From the NCBI RefSeq assembly GCF_002159665.1, contig NZ_NFJC01000003.1, positions 1-64,000 of the forward strand: a stretch of 64,000 nucleotides of DNA, in the 5' to 3' direction. This document shows, piece by piece, positions 8,314-17,046 of the stretch; position 1 is the stretch's first letter, and every line of letters starts with the position of its first letter. The stretch comes from Desulfovibrio sp. An276 (GTDB lineage Bacteria > Desulfobacterota > Desulfovibrionia > Desulfovibrionales > Desulfovibrionaceae). The position numbers and the translations under genes were made by a program. A model generated the notes under the pieces. That model was not told where the DNA came from, searched no databases, and saw only the letters and a list, made by a program, of their open reading frames with translations.

Positions 8314-8667
8314 AGAAGATCTCCTTGAATTTCCTGTGCCCGACAGGAATTTGATCAAAATTGCCCAAGAGGGAAAAAAATGTCAAGCCTGCGCAAACAT
8401 ATTGCCTCTTGTTTCCTGCATCTTGCGTTCTTTCTGCCCTTGTTTTGGCAAGATTCTGTCTTTTTGTACACGACATTGTACAAAAGAAACCATGCACCTT
8501 GCAGGAAACATTTTCTTTTTGTCCTGTTTTTGCTCGCAACATGAAGAAGAGGATATGGGGGTTTGCAGAAAGACCGGCATCCTTTTCCAAAACGCGAGGA
8601 CAAGGGCTTCCCCATGCTGCACATGAAAGCCCTGCCCCAGCCTCGGCAATGAGAAAACAGCGTCTTC
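8314..8667. other. Intergenic region upstream of the barrel gene
   Basis: No gene is visible in these 354 bases. The stretch holds the palindrome TTTGATCAAA (8350-8359, close to the barrel gene's ribosome site), the perfect inverted repeat at 8462-8485, and a weak GGGCTT/AAGCCC hairpin (about 8603-8633) that may end upp. Confidence 0.5.
8462..8485. promoter_or_regulatory. Perfect inverted repeat, candidate operator
   Basis: TTTTGTACA, six bases, then TGTACAAAA: nine-base arms with no mismatch. The arms are AT-rich and have no T-run after them, so this reads as a protein-binding site and not a terminator. It lies about 150 bases upstream of the barrel gene ATG. Confidence 0.4.
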
Positions 8668-9294
8668 CTATCTTGTGCCGAAGATGCGGTCTCCTGCGTC
8701 GCCAAGGCCCGGGATGATGTAGCCGTTCTCGTTCAGATGATCATCTATGGCTGCCGTGTAGATATCTACGTCCGGGTGGGCCCTTGTGACCTTCTCAAGG
8801 CCTTCCGGTGCGCTCACAAGGTGCAGGGAGCAGATGTGGCGTGCCCCGCGCCTTTTCAAGAGATCCAGGGCAGCTATCAGGGAGCCGCCTGTGGCGAGCA
8901 TGGGATCGAGCACAATGGCAAGGCGCTCCTCAAGGGCCGAGGCGAACTTTGCGTAGTACTCCACAGGCTCCAGGGTTTCCTCGTTGCGGTAGAGGCCCAC
9001 AACGCTGATCTTGGCGCCGGGCAGCATACTCAAGACCCCGTCCATGAGCCCAAGACCTGCGCGCAGTATGGGCACTATGGTGACCTTCTTGCCCTGCAGG
9101 CAGTCCACCTCCACGGGCCCTGCCCAACCCTGCACCACCTTCTTCTCCGTCACAAAGTTCTTGCTCGCCTCGTAGACCAGAAGCTGGGCAATCTCGTTGG
9201 CAATGCGGCGAAAATCGCTTGTTCCAGTGTCGTCGCGACGAAGAATGCCAAGCTTGTGGCGAACAAGGGGGTGATCAACAACTGTGACTGCCAT
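8668..9294 (-). CDS. upp: Uracil phosphoribosyltransferase
   Basis: 208 residues, the standard length. It makes UMP from uracil and PRPP in pyrimidine salvage. Diagnostic parts are the N-terminal [29 protein letters not shown] (uracil-side loop), the PRPP loop DPMLATGGS, and the C-terminal [20 protein letters not shown] uracil-binding segment. The ATG at 9294 follows GGGAGG; a longer frame upstream adds 22 non-conserved residues. It is divergently oriented to the polyphosphate phosphotransferase gene, and the 258 bases between them would hold both promoters. Confidence 0.96.
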   Translation of the reverse strand: MAVTVVDHPLVRHKLGILRRDDTGTSDFRRIANEIAQLLVYEASKNFVTEKKVVQGWAGPVEVDCLQGKKVTIVPILRAGLGLMDGVLSMLPGAKISVVGLYRNEETLEPVEYYAKFASALEERLAIVLDPMLATGGSLIAALDLLKRRGARHICSLHLVSAPEGLEKVTRAHPDVDIYTAAIDDHLNENGYIIPGLGDAGDRIFGTR

Positions 9295-9552
9295 GGCTTC
9301 CTCCCGGGCTTTTGCCCCGTCCTTTGGGCCCCCATGCAGAATCTTCCTGCAGGCGGGCATTTCGTGTGGTAGCGGACTTTTTTCCTAGTGTCGGGCCCTT
9401 CCCCTGTCAAGTTCGTCCCAAAATCCAGACAAACCAACTCTTGCACATGCCCTGCTTTTCTTCCATACTTTCTGGCGGTTCTCGCATACTCCGGAACATG
9501 GGAAAAAGCGGGACCGAAAAGGAGGCGCCCTCCGGCACCCCGGGAGATACAG

Positions 9553-11193
9553 ATGTTCGACACAGTCATACTGGGCAGGAGCTGCCCCGGAAAGGAATAC
9601 GATCAGTACGAACCCATGCTGCGCATGAAGGTCTTCGAGGCGCAGCAGGCCTGCAGGGAGAAGAAAATCCCCCTGCTCATCATAGTCAGCGGCCTTGAAA
9701 GCACAGGTCGCGGCCAGGTTATGAACAAGATATCCGAGTGGATGGACGGAAAATTCCTCACCAACCACGTGTTCTGGCGGGAGACGGACGAGCAGAGGGA
9801 GAGGCCCCTTGAATGGCGCTTCTGGCGCTGTCTGCCCGGCAAGGGCGAAACAGCTCTCTTCTTCGACGGCTGGTACGGCACCCTTTTGCACAGGTACTGC
9901 ATGGGTGAAATCGGTCAGGGCGAGTACTACTCCCTTGTCAACGAATTCAAGGGCCTTGAGGACAGCCTCGCCCTTTCCGGCATGATCATCGTGAAGATCT
10001 GGCTGCATCTGGACAAAAAGACCTACGAAAAGCGCCTGCAGCAAAGGATTGACACCCTGAACCTCCACCACCTTGCCCCCCTGCGCAAGAAGGCAGCCGA
10101 GCTCTACGACACCCAGGTGGACGCTGCTGCCGAAGCCATCACCCTCACGGATCGCACCAACGCTCCCTGGAACATCATCGACGCCAAGGACGAAAATTTC
10201 CGCAATCTGGCAGTGGGCAAGGCCATCATCGATACGGTGAACCGTGCCCTCGGCCTCAAGGCCGCAGTGCAGGCAGGCCTTGAGGTCCTGAAAAAGGAGG
10301 ACACGTCGCCTTCCGTCAAGCCGGACCCTGCAACCCGTCCGGCCGAAGCACAGGGGGAGAGCGCAGCGCAGGACGCGGATGCACTTGTTCCCGGAAGCCA
10401 GGTAGACTGGCTCGGACAGCCAGTGGAGCGCAAGGGTTTCCTTGCCAAAATTCCCCTGAACACCCTGGAAGTTATCGACCTTTCAAAGACCATCGAGCGC
10501 GACGTCTACAAAAAGGAGCTTAAAACCCTGCAAAAGGAGCTGCAGGAGCTCACCTTCGAGGCCTACAGGAAGCAGATTTCGAGCACCCTGCTCTTCGAGG
10601 GCATGGACGCTGCCGGCAAGGGCGGCACCATACGCAGGCTTTTGGGTGGCGTCGACGCGCGCATAGCCCGCGTCATCCCCATCAGCTCGCCCACGGACGA
10701 GGAGCTGGCCCACCACTATCTGTGGCGTTTCTGGCGCCACATTCCGGGCGCAGGCTTTGTCACCATCTACGATCGCTCCTGGTACGGCCGCGTTCTGGTC
10801 GAGCGCGTGGAAAAGCTCACTCCGCGCACGGACTGGAGCAGGGCCTATGCCGAAATCAACCACTTCGAACAGCAGCTTGTGCGCAACAACAACATTCTGC
10901 TCAAATTCTGGCTGCACATTTCCCCGGACGAGGAGCTGCGCAGATTCCGCGAACGCGAACAGACCCCCTGGAAGCGCCACAAGATAACGCCCGAGGACTG
11001 GCGCAACAGAGAGAAGTGGGATCAGTACGTCACTGCTGCAGATGAAATGTTTTTGCGCACAAGCACGGCCTACGCGCCCTGGCGCATCATTTCCGCAGAG
11101 GACAAGAAGTACGCCCGTGTGGAAGTGCTGAAGGCCTGGCGCGACGCTCTGCGCAAGGCCCTCGGCAAGAAGAATGCCAAGGAGGAGGACTAA
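9553..11193 (+). CDS. pap: Polyphosphate:AMP phosphotransferase, two PPK2 domains
   Basis: 546 residues made of two tandem PPK2 domains (about 1-240 and 300-535), the architecture of polyphosphate:AMP phosphotransferase, which makes ADP from AMP and polyphosphate. The C-terminal domain has an intact P-loop (FEGMDAAGKGGT) and the YDRSWYGRVLVERV Walker B/lid region. The N-terminal copy is degenerate: SGLESTGRGQ lacks the P-loop lysine, although FFDGWYGTLL is kept. This matches the known pattern in which only the C-terminal domain is catalytic. A flexible linker (residues 240-300) separates them. The ATG at 9553 has GGGAG 6-10 bases upstream. The stop overlaps the next start (TAATG), so the downstream nuclease is probably translationally coupled. 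Confidence 0.92.
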   Translation: MFDTVILGRSCPGKEYDQYEPMLRMKVFEAQQACREKKIPLLIIVSGLESTGRGQVMNKISEWMDGKFLTNHVFWRETDEQRERPLEWRFWRCLPGKGETALFFDGWYGTLLHRYCMGEIGQGEYYSLVNEFKGLEDSLALSGMIIVKIWLHLDKKTYEKRLQQRIDTLNLHHLAPLRKKAAELYDTQVDAAAEAITLTDRTNAPWNIIDAKDENFRNLAVGKAIIDTVNRALGLKAAVQAGLEVLKKEDTSPSVKPDPATRPAEAQGESAAQDADALVPGSQVDWLGQPVERKGFLAKIPLNTLEVIDLSKTIERDVYKKELKTLQKELQELTFEAYRKQISSTLLFEGMDAAGKGGTIRRLLGGVDARIARVIPISSPTDEELAHHYLWRFWRHIPGAGFVTIYDRSWYGRVLVERVEKLTPRTDWSRAYAEINHFEQQLVRNNNILLKFWLHISPDEELRRFREREQTPWKRHKITPEDWRNREKWDQYVTAADEMFLRTSTAYAPWRIISAEDKKYARVEVLKAWRDALRKALGKKNAKEED

Positions 11194-11951
11194 TGCGACA
11201 GATTTTATTCGCACCCATCGTGATGGCCCTTGTGCTTGCCATGGCTCCCCTCTCCCAGGCTGCAGACAGGGGCAATACCGCCAACGACAGCTTCAATACG
11301 GCAAAGCGCCTGCTTGAGCGACAGGTCTACCACGACCACAGGGTGACAGTGTACTGCGGGGCAACCTTTGACAGCAAAAAGAACATAGATCTGCCGCAGG
11401 GCTTTACCACTCCCTCCCATGCCAAGCGCGCTCTTAAGGTAGAGTGGGAACACACTGTTCCGGCAGAAAACTTCGGACGTGCCTTTGTGGAATGGCGCGA
11501 GGGCGACGCCTTGTGCGTCAACAAAAACGGCAAGCCCTTCAAGGGGCGCAAGTGCGCGGAAAAGGTGAATCAGCGCTACCGTTACATGCAGGCTGACATG
11601 TACAACCTCTTCCCTTCCATAGGTGCAGTCAACGCAATACGCGGCAACTTCCAGTACAGCGAACTCCCCGGTGTTGCCCCGGACTTTGGCAGCTGTGAGG
11701 CCAAGGTGGACGGCAGGCGCTTCGAGCCTCCGGCGCGCGCAAAGGGACAGGTCGCCCGCGCAGGCCTCTACATGGCCTGGGCTTACCCCGAATACAGGCT
11801 GAGCTCACAGCAAAAGCGCCTGTTCGAGGCCTGGGACAGAACCTATCCCGTGGACTCCTGGGAGTGCACAAGGGCAAGGCGCATAGAAAACCTGCAGGGC
11901 AACGAGAATCCGTTTGTCAAACGTCCCTGCCAGGAAAGGGGCCTCTGGTAG
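11193..11951 (+). CDS. Secreted EndA/NucM-type DNase I
   Basis: 252 residues with a signal peptide (cleaved near LSQAAD, residue 24). The mature protein matches the endonuclease I family (PF04231): VEWEHTVPAENFGR near residue 86 contains the catalytic His region, followed by a Cys-rich insert, YMQADMYNLFPSIGAVNAIRGN with the metal-binding Asn/Asp, and FEPPARAKGQVARA. Several cysteines suggest disulfides in the periplasm. Family members degrade extracellular or periplasmic double-stranded DNA non-specifically, often for nutrition. It overlaps the preceding phosphotransferase gene by one base and is followed by a strong terminator, so the two form an operon. Phosphate scavenging from DNA would fit beside polyphosphate metabolism (inference). 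Confidence 0.9.
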   Translation: MRQILFAPIVMALVLAMAPLSQAADRGNTANDSFNTAKRLLERQVYHDHRVTVYCGATFDSKKNIDLPQGFTTPSHAKRALKVEWEHTVPAENFGRAFVEWREGDALCVNKNGKPFKGRKCAEKVNQRYRYMQADMYNLFPSIGAVNAIRGNFQYSELPGVAPDFGSCEAKVDGRRFEPPARAKGQVARAGLYMAWAYPEYRLSSQQKRLFEAWDRTYPVDSWECTRARRIENLQGNENPFVKRPCQERGLW

Positions 11952-11974
11952 CACACCATACAGACTTATGCCTT

Positions 11975-12004
11975 GGGCGGTATCGCAAGGTACCGCCCTT
12001 TTTT
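11975..12004. terminator. Intrinsic terminator between convergent genes
   Basis: GGGCGGTA and TACCGCCC with an 8-base loop, followed by six T on the plus strand. It ends the pap-nuclease operon and abuts the marR stop codon, so it may act on both strands. Confidence 0.85.
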
Positions 12005-12486
12005 CATGCCCTGCGAGAAGATGCTGCGGAATTGTCCTGATGTTTTGCTTCAGGCCCGAGACTTTTCTTGAGCAATGCCTCGAGAGTTGCCATTTCTTCT
12101 TCGGAAAGGCGCGCCCTAAGCATATCGTCCAGGCCCCTGGACACATTTTCCACAAATGGTGCGAGCTCTCGCCCCCTGTCCGTCAGGGTCACGAGCACGC
12201 CCCGCTGATCGTCCGGATCCTGGACGCGGCGCACGTAGCCGTTTTTTTCCAGCTTTTCCACCAGGGTTGTCAGGGTGGACTTGCTCTTGTGAATGAGGCG
12301 GGCAAGTTCGGTCATCTTGCAGCTTTCGCGGTGCAGAAGCTGGTTCAGAATGTCGCCGTGGCTTGGCACAATGCTGCAGCAAAGCCCGGCCTTTTCCAGT
12401 TCCCGAGTAATATAGCTTTTGCCAAGCCAGTGCAGGCGTGCTGTATAGAAGAAGATGGCGCTTGGCCCTTTCTCACTCGCGTTCAC
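12004..12486 (-). CDS. MarR-family transcriptional regulator
   Basis: 160 residues from a GTG start at 12486 with GGGGGA upstream; the longer frame has no ribosome site. The winged helix-turn-helix spans about residues 45-115: MTELARLIHKSKSTLTTLVEKLEKNGYVRR is the recognition helix and wing, and the following DPDDQRGVLVTLTDRG is the MarR signature. The flanking N- and C-terminal helices would form the dimer interface. The neighbour upstream on the same strand is a DASS anion transporter (168 bases away), a plausible regulatory target alongside the gene itself. The ligand is unknown; two adjacent cysteines (GLCCS) near residue 37 could make it redox-sensitive, which is speculative. Confidence 0.87.
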   Translation of the reverse strand: MNASEKGPSAIFFYTARLHWLGKSYITRELEKAGLCCSIVPSHGDILNQLLHRESCKMTELARLIHKSKSTLTTLVEKLEKNGYVRRVQDPDDQRGVLVTLTDRGRELAPFVENVSRGLDDMLRARLSEEEMATLEALLKKSLGPEAKHQDNSAASSRRA

Positions 12487-12654
12487 GTGACGTCCCCCAC
12501 AATTTTTCTTTGAGGCAGAAAAAGCCTCCGCCTTCAAGGTGACCTTGGAGTACAGAAAAAGCCCCCGAAGCACAAGCAGGCGGGGGCTCAAATGCGGTTG
12601 GGGCCAGGGAGTGCGCAGCAAGCGGGTTTTTGCACATCCTGGCCCCAGTGAGGA

Positions 12655-14115
12655 TTACCAGAAGATCAGTGGACCAATGGTTGCGACCAGCAGGGTGACC
12701 ACAACGCCGCTCGTGAAGGTGAGGAACATTCCTGCCTTCAGCATGTCCGGGATGGTGAGGACACCGCTGCGGAACACTATGGCGTTGGGAGGAGTGCTCA
12801 CCGGCAGCATGAAGGCGCAGCTTGCGGCAACTGCCGCAGGGATTGCGAAGGCTGCCGGGTTCATGCCCTGGGCTGCCGCCATGATGCCCGCAAGGGGCAA
12901 AAAGGCCGCAGCTGTCGCGGTATTGGATGTGCATTCGGTGAGGAGCTGAACGACAATGACCAGGATAAAGAGCATGACCACGAAGGGCACATGCTGCAGG
13001 GAATTGAGGATATCTGCCATCCAGGTGGCAAGGCCGGAGGAATTGATGGTGCCTGCCAGGGAAAGTCCGCCGCCAAAGAGCAGGAGTATGCCCCAGGGAA
13101 GCTTGCGCGCGTCCTTCCACTCCATGACGCAGCAATGATGCTTGAAGTCCACTGGCACTATGAAAAGCAGGATGCCGAAGGTGATGGCAATGAATGTGTC
13201 GTCCACAAAGGGCAGGACAGAGCTGATGAGAGGCTGCAGTATCCAGCACGCGGCAGCACCGCTGAAGAGCAGCGAGGTGAGCACCTCGGCGTGGCTGATG
13301 GGCCCGAGCTCTGCCAGCTCTTTTTCAATATGCTCATGCACGTTGGTCTGCTCGAAGTTGAAGCCCCTTCTTGTCAGCCACCACCAGGTGATGATGGTGA
13401 GAACGATGACCAGGGGAACGCCCAGAATCATCCACTGTCCAAAGCCTATGACAATACCGTACCTCTCGGCCAGAAAGGCCCTGAGGAGCGCGTTTGGGGG
13501 GGTCCCAATCAGTGTGCCCATGCCGCCTATGCTTGAGGCATAGGCAATGGCCAGCATGAGCGCACTGCCAAAGCGCCTGGCCTCTCCCTTCTCCTGGCCG
13601 TGGGTCACGACAGAGACTACGGATATGCCAATGGGCAGCATCATGATGGCCGTGGCTGTATTGCTCACCCACATGCTGATGAAACCCGTGGCAATCATGA
13701 ATCCTGCTATCTGTCTTTTGGGATCGGAGCCCACCTTTGCCAGGATGTTCAGGGCAATGCGCTTGTGGAGATTGCACTTTTCCATGGCAAGGCCAAGCAG
13801 AAAGCCGCCAAAGAAGAGGTAGATTGTGGGATTTGCGTAGGGAGCTGTGGCTGTTTTCGTTGTCCCGAGCCCCAATAGCGGGATGAAAATCATGGGGAGA
13901 AGGGCCGTTACAGGCAGGGGCACTGCTTCCGTTGCCCACCAGATGACCATGAGCAGCACAAGACCAAGGCATTTCCAGGCCTTGTCCGGCATACCGAAAC
14001 AGGGGTCGTTCAGAGTGATGAGCAAAAAGGCCACCACGCCAAGGACGAGACCCAGCCAGTGCTCCACTTGTAGCACTTTCAGCATTTGCCTAAGTTTGCG
14101 AATGTTCTCTGACAT
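12655..14115 (-). CDS. DASS-family sodium:anion symporter (SLC13-like)
   Basis: 486 residues with about eleven membrane segments. The two SNT motifs that bind substrate and sodium are present: WVSNTATAIMMLPIG near residue 153 and TECTSNTATAAAFLPL near residue 402. GTPPNALL and STPPNAIV follow them in the two inverted repeats. These define the divalent anion:Na+ symporter family, which takes dicarboxylates, citrate or sulfate. It is on the minus strand; the 5' region carries several GTGAAACA repeats that may be regulator sites. The ATG is preceded by AGGAGG. The exact substrate cannot be told from sequence; C4-dicarboxylate or sulfate uptake would both fit an anaerobic sulfate reducer. Confidence 0.92.
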   Translation of the reverse strand: MSENIRKLRQMLKVLQVEHWLGLVLGVVAFLLITLNDPCFGMPDKAWKCLGLVLLMVIWWATEAVPLPVTALLPMIFIPLLGLGTTKTATAPYANPTIYLFFGGFLLGLAMEKCNLHKRIALNILAKVGSDPKRQIAGFMIATGFISMWVSNTATAIMMLPIGISVVSVVTHGQEKGEARRFGSALMLAIAYASSIGGMGTLIGTPPNALLRAFLAERYGIVIGFGQWMILGVPLVIVLTIITWWWLTRRGFNFEQTNVHEHIEKELAELGPISHAEVLTSLLFSGAAACWILQPLISSVLPFVDDTFIAITFGILLFIVPVDFKHHCCVMEWKDARKLPWGILLLFGGGLSLAGTINSSGLATWMADILNSLQHVPFVVMLFILVIVVQLLTECTSNTATAAAFLPLAGIMAAAQGMNPAAFAIPAAVAASCAFMLPVSTPPNAIVFRSGVLTIPDMLKAGMFLTFTSGVVVTLLVATIGPLIFW

Positions 14116-14190
14116 ATTCTCCTCCTTTCAGCGTGATGGTGTTCCCGGATGAACAACGTTTCATCTGCAATGTATTGTAACACTGTAAAA

Positions 14191-14322
14191 GTGAAACATT
14201 GAAACATGTGAGTGAAACACAAAAGTGACATAGTGAACCGATGTCCCTGGTCCACAATTTGTGCCATAATGACACGAGTACGTCAGATGTCAACGATTGT
14301 TTCACAGCAAGGCATGTTTCAC
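14191..14322. promoter_or_regulatory. Cluster of GTGAAACA/TGTTTCAC repeats upstream of the DASS transporter
   Basis: GTGAAACA occurs at 14191 and 14212, with TGAAACA between them at 14200. The same word in inverse orientation (TGTTTCAC) occurs at 14298 and 14315. Five copies of one 7-8 base word in about 130 bases immediately upstream of the transporter suggest binding sites for a dimeric regulator. The protein is unknown; the neighbouring MarR is one candidate. Confidence 0.45.
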
Positions 14323-14330
14323 ATGCAGAC

Positions 14331-14363
14331 AAAAAGGCCCCGTGTTTATCCAGACACGGGGCA
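14331..14363 (-). terminator. Intrinsic terminator after the DUF4143 ATPase gene
   Basis: On the minus strand GCCCCGTGT pairs with ACACGGGGC, followed by five T, directly downstream of the stop at 14399. Confidence 0.8.
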
Positions 14364-14398
14364 GGCAAGAGAGGGAGACAAGCAGTTTTTGTGCTGCG

Positions 14399-15628
14399 CT
14401 AGATCAGCCATATTGGGACTATGAGATTGTCCGCATCAAAGGCCGCAAGGGTGTCGGCAAGGCAAAGGACAGCGCCAGTTCCCCTTTTGAGAGGCGACTT
14501 CCCGATAACGCCAAATCCCTTGGTTATACGCCTGTCAGGTATTGTGGTCTTTTTAATCTCTATGGGAAACAGGGTACCATCTCTTTCCAAAAGAAGATCT
14601 ATTTCCTTGTCATCCCTGTCCCTATAGTAATACACAAATGGCTCAAGCCCCGCGTTTTGATAATTTTTCACGATCTCGGAGACAGCGAAGTTTTCCAGAA
14701 GAGCGCCGTTCATGACGCCTGTTTCTGCGACTTCGGCAGAAGCCCATCTGGCCAGATAGCATACCAGTCCCGTATCATAAAAGTAGAGTTTTGGTGTCTT
14801 GATGGTTCTCTTCAGGACATTGTTTGAATATGGGTGCAGCAGGAAAACTATGCCCTGTGTTTCAAGAACATCGAGCCAACTTTTGGCTATACTCAGGGGG
14901 ATTTCTGCATCGTCCGCCATGGACTTGTAGCTCACAAGCTGGGAGACGCGCGCAGCTACAGACCTCAAGAAACGCAAAAACTTGAGCGCGTCAATATCCC
15001 CGGAAAGATCGCGCACATCTCGTTCCACGTAAGTCGTTATATAAGAAGAGTAATAGGTGTCACGGTTCACACGTCTGTTGCTGACAAGCCCAGGCATGCA
15101 GCCAAACCAGAGGCGTTCGTACATGGCGGGGACGGATACCGGAGAAATCGTGTCACTTTGCTTCAGGAGTGTCTCAAAATCCAGGGAAAAAGGCTGCTGG
15201 GCATTGCCTGTAATTTCCCTCTGGGACAAGGGAGACATATTGAGTATAGCGACACGCCCAGCCAAGGATTCCTGAACTCCACGCATGAGGCGAAAAATCT
15301 GGGAACCCGTGAGCCAGAAGTCTCCAGAACGCTGTTTTTCGTCAATGTGAATTTTGATGTAGGTAAATAGCTCCGGCGCATACTGCACCTCGTCTATGAG
15401 AACCGGGGGTCTATATCGCTGCAAAAACATTTTGGGATCGGTTTTTGCCAATTCCCTAACTGTCAGATCATCAAGACTCACGTAGTTCCTGTTTTTGTTC
15501 TCCAGCTCCGCGAGATGCCTGAGCATCGTAGTTTTGCCTGCCTGGCGCGGGCCTGTGAGCAGAATGGCTGGCCACGAATCGCTTAAAGCCAGAACAAGAT
15601 CTTCCATGTGTCGCTTGAGATAGGGCAT
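14399..15628 (-). CDS. AAA_14/DUF4143 family ATPase
   Basis: 409 residues. The N-terminal AAA domain has Walker A GPRQAGKT (residues 26-33) and Walker B PVLIDEVQYAPELF near residue 75. The C-terminal DUF4143 domain shows the nuclease-like EIDLLLERDGTLFPIEIKK segment, a PD-(D/E)xK-type pattern near residue 345. This is a large family, often multi-copy and mobile-associated, with no settled function. The ATG at 15628 is chosen because GGAGG lies 8 bases upstream; an in-frame ATG at 15643 also exists. It is monocistronic with its own terminator; an AT-rich upstream region carries a TTCGGCTAA inverted repeat. Single-copy acquisition by transfer is plausible. Confidence 0.88.
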   Translation of the reverse strand: MPYLKRHMEDLVLALSDSWPAILLTGPRQAGKTTMLRHLAELENKNRNYVSLDDLTVRELAKTDPKMFLQRYRPPVLIDEVQYAPELFTYIKIHIDEKQRSGDFWLTGSQIFRLMRGVQESLAGRVAILNMSPLSQREITGNAQQPFSLDFETLLKQSDTISPVSVPAMYERLWFGCMPGLVSNRRVNRDTYYSSYITTYVERDVRDLSGDIDALKFLRFLRSVAARVSQLVSYKSMADDAEIPLSIAKSWLDVLETQGIVFLLHPYSNNVLKRTIKTPKLYFYDTGLVCYLARWASAEVAETGVMNGALLENFAVSEIVKNYQNAGLEPFVYYYRDRDDKEIDLLLERDGTLFPIEIKKTTIPDRRITKGFGVIGKSPLKRGTGAVLCLADTLAAFDADNLIVPIWLI

Positions 15629-16063
15629 GCTCAATTCCTCCATTCCTGCAACAAGTCTTCTTCACGATCTAAAAAATATTGCCGAACATAAATTCAATTT
15701 TTTTTTCGGCTAAAATTTGTTAATTAGCATAATTAGCCGAATATTCTATTCTCGTCAATGTTTTTTCATGAAGGAGAACTTCGCCATGTCTATGGCCCTT
15801 GACATTTTACCCCAAGTCTGTAGCATTTGTATTGTTATTTCGCCACTCTCGCGCTGGTTTGTGGGAAAATATTATTGAGCAAGTATCGGTTGTCAAAGTT
15901 CAGACAGACATCAGATTGCAGTAGTTGGCAAAGGTATTTTTCGGCAGAAATTGCTATTATTTAAAATTAGCAGATTTTTTTCCAAGAAAAATGCCTTGCC
16001 AATTTGCCCAAGGGGTGCAAGGCTAAAGCTCCCATTTCACCATCCTGCAACACGAGGTTTTCC
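15629..16063. other. AT-rich divergent intergenic region
   Basis: 435 bases between the minus-strand ATPase and the plus-strand reductase with no gene. It contains the TTCGGCTAA inverted repeat near its left end. The remainder is AT-rich with several near-consensus -10 boxes, none clear enough to call. Confidence 0.5.
15705..15741. promoter_or_regulatory. TTCGGCTAA inverted repeat, candidate operator
   Basis: TTCGGCTAA at 15705-15713 and TTAGCCGAA at 15733-15741 are perfect nine-base arms around a 19-base AT-rich spacer, about 80 bases upstream of the DUF4143 ATPase start. The spacer also repeats AATTAGC. This suits a binding site overlapping the promoter. Confidence 0.4.
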
Positions 16064-16984
16064 ATGTCCCTCACACACCCTGTCCGAGTTTCCCTCATAG
16101 GCCTTGGCGCCCTTGGCATCCTGCACGCCCGCGATCTCGCAAGCCACCCTGATCTTTGCACCCTCACATGCATCGCAGATACAGAGCGCCAGAAGCGCTA
16201 CGCAAGGGAAGGCATCTTCTGCAACAACATACGCCTTGACCTTTCCCTCATGGCCCCAGAGGAAAAACCCGAACACAAGGCGGACCTTATCATGGTCTGC
16301 GTGAAGGCGACGGGCCTTGAGCAGACCATACGGGACATTGCCAACCATGTGGGCGAAGGGACCATCATCATCTCCCTTCTGAACGGGGTCACAAGCGAGG
16401 ACATGCTGCGCACTGCCTATCCCGAGGCCCGCGTCATTCACTGCATTGCGCAAGGCATGGACGCCTTGCGCGTGGATCAGAAGCTTTCATGCTCCCAGCA
16501 CGGCAAGCTCGTGATCGGTACGGATCGGGAGGAACTTCAGGAAAGCGTGCAGGAACTTGCGGCCTTTTTCGAAAGAGTGGGCATCCCCCACATGGTGGAC
16601 AAGGACATCCTGCACAGGCTCTACGCCAAATGGATGTTCAACTGCGGCATCAACCAAACCATCACAGTCTTCGAGGGCACCTATGGCACCCTCCAGCACG
16701 AGGGCGAGCCAAGACAAGTCTTCAAGGGCGCCATGCGCGAGGCCATGGCTGTTGCCAATGCCCAGGGCATTGCCCTGGACGAGAGGGACTTCGAGGAATA
16801 CGTGGCCCTGGCCGACGCCTTGAGTTCCGAGAGCATGCCCTCCATGCGCCAGGATGCCCTGGCCCATCGGCCCACGGAAGTGGAGCTTTTTTCCGGGACC
16901 CTGCTCTCCAAGGCCAGAACCTTTGCCATCGAGGCCCCGGTCAATGCCTGGCTCTACGAAAAAATCACTGCCCTGGAAAAATAG
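16064..16984 (+). CDS. Ketopantoate reductase family oxidoreductase
   Basis: 306 residues. The N-terminal Rossmann fold begins RVSLIGLGALG (GxGxxG, residues 7-17). The VCVKATGLEQTI strand and LLNGVTSEDML match the ApbA/PanE family, which reduces 2-dehydropantoate to pantoate with NADPH for coenzyme A synthesis. The C-terminal helical domain has KWMFNCGINQTITVF (the catalytic Lys/Asn region) near residue 193. The ATG at 16064 follows GAGG; a longer frame starts 20 residues earlier without a good site. As PanE paralogues acting on other 2-keto acids are common, panE is likely but not certain. It stands alone between the DUF4143 gene and the convergent giant helicase. Confidence 0.85.
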   Translation: MSLTHPVRVSLIGLGALGILHARDLASHPDLCTLTCIADTERQKRYAREGIFCNNIRLDLSLMAPEEKPEHKADLIMVCVKATGLEQTIRDIANHVGEGTIIISLLNGVTSEDMLRTAYPEARVIHCIAQGMDALRVDQKLSCSQHGKLVIGTDREELQESVQELAAFFERVGIPHMVDKDILHRLYAKWMFNCGINQTITVFEGTYGTLQHEGEPRQVFKGAMREAMAVANAQGIALDERDFEEYVALADALSSESMPSMRQDALAHRPTEVELFSGTLLSKARTFAIEAPVNAWLYEKITALEK

Positions 16985-17046
16985 GGTCCCAGGAACAACA
17001 TGGCCTTGCCCCCTCTCTCCCCCATTGGAAGTGGGGGCGCACTTTT

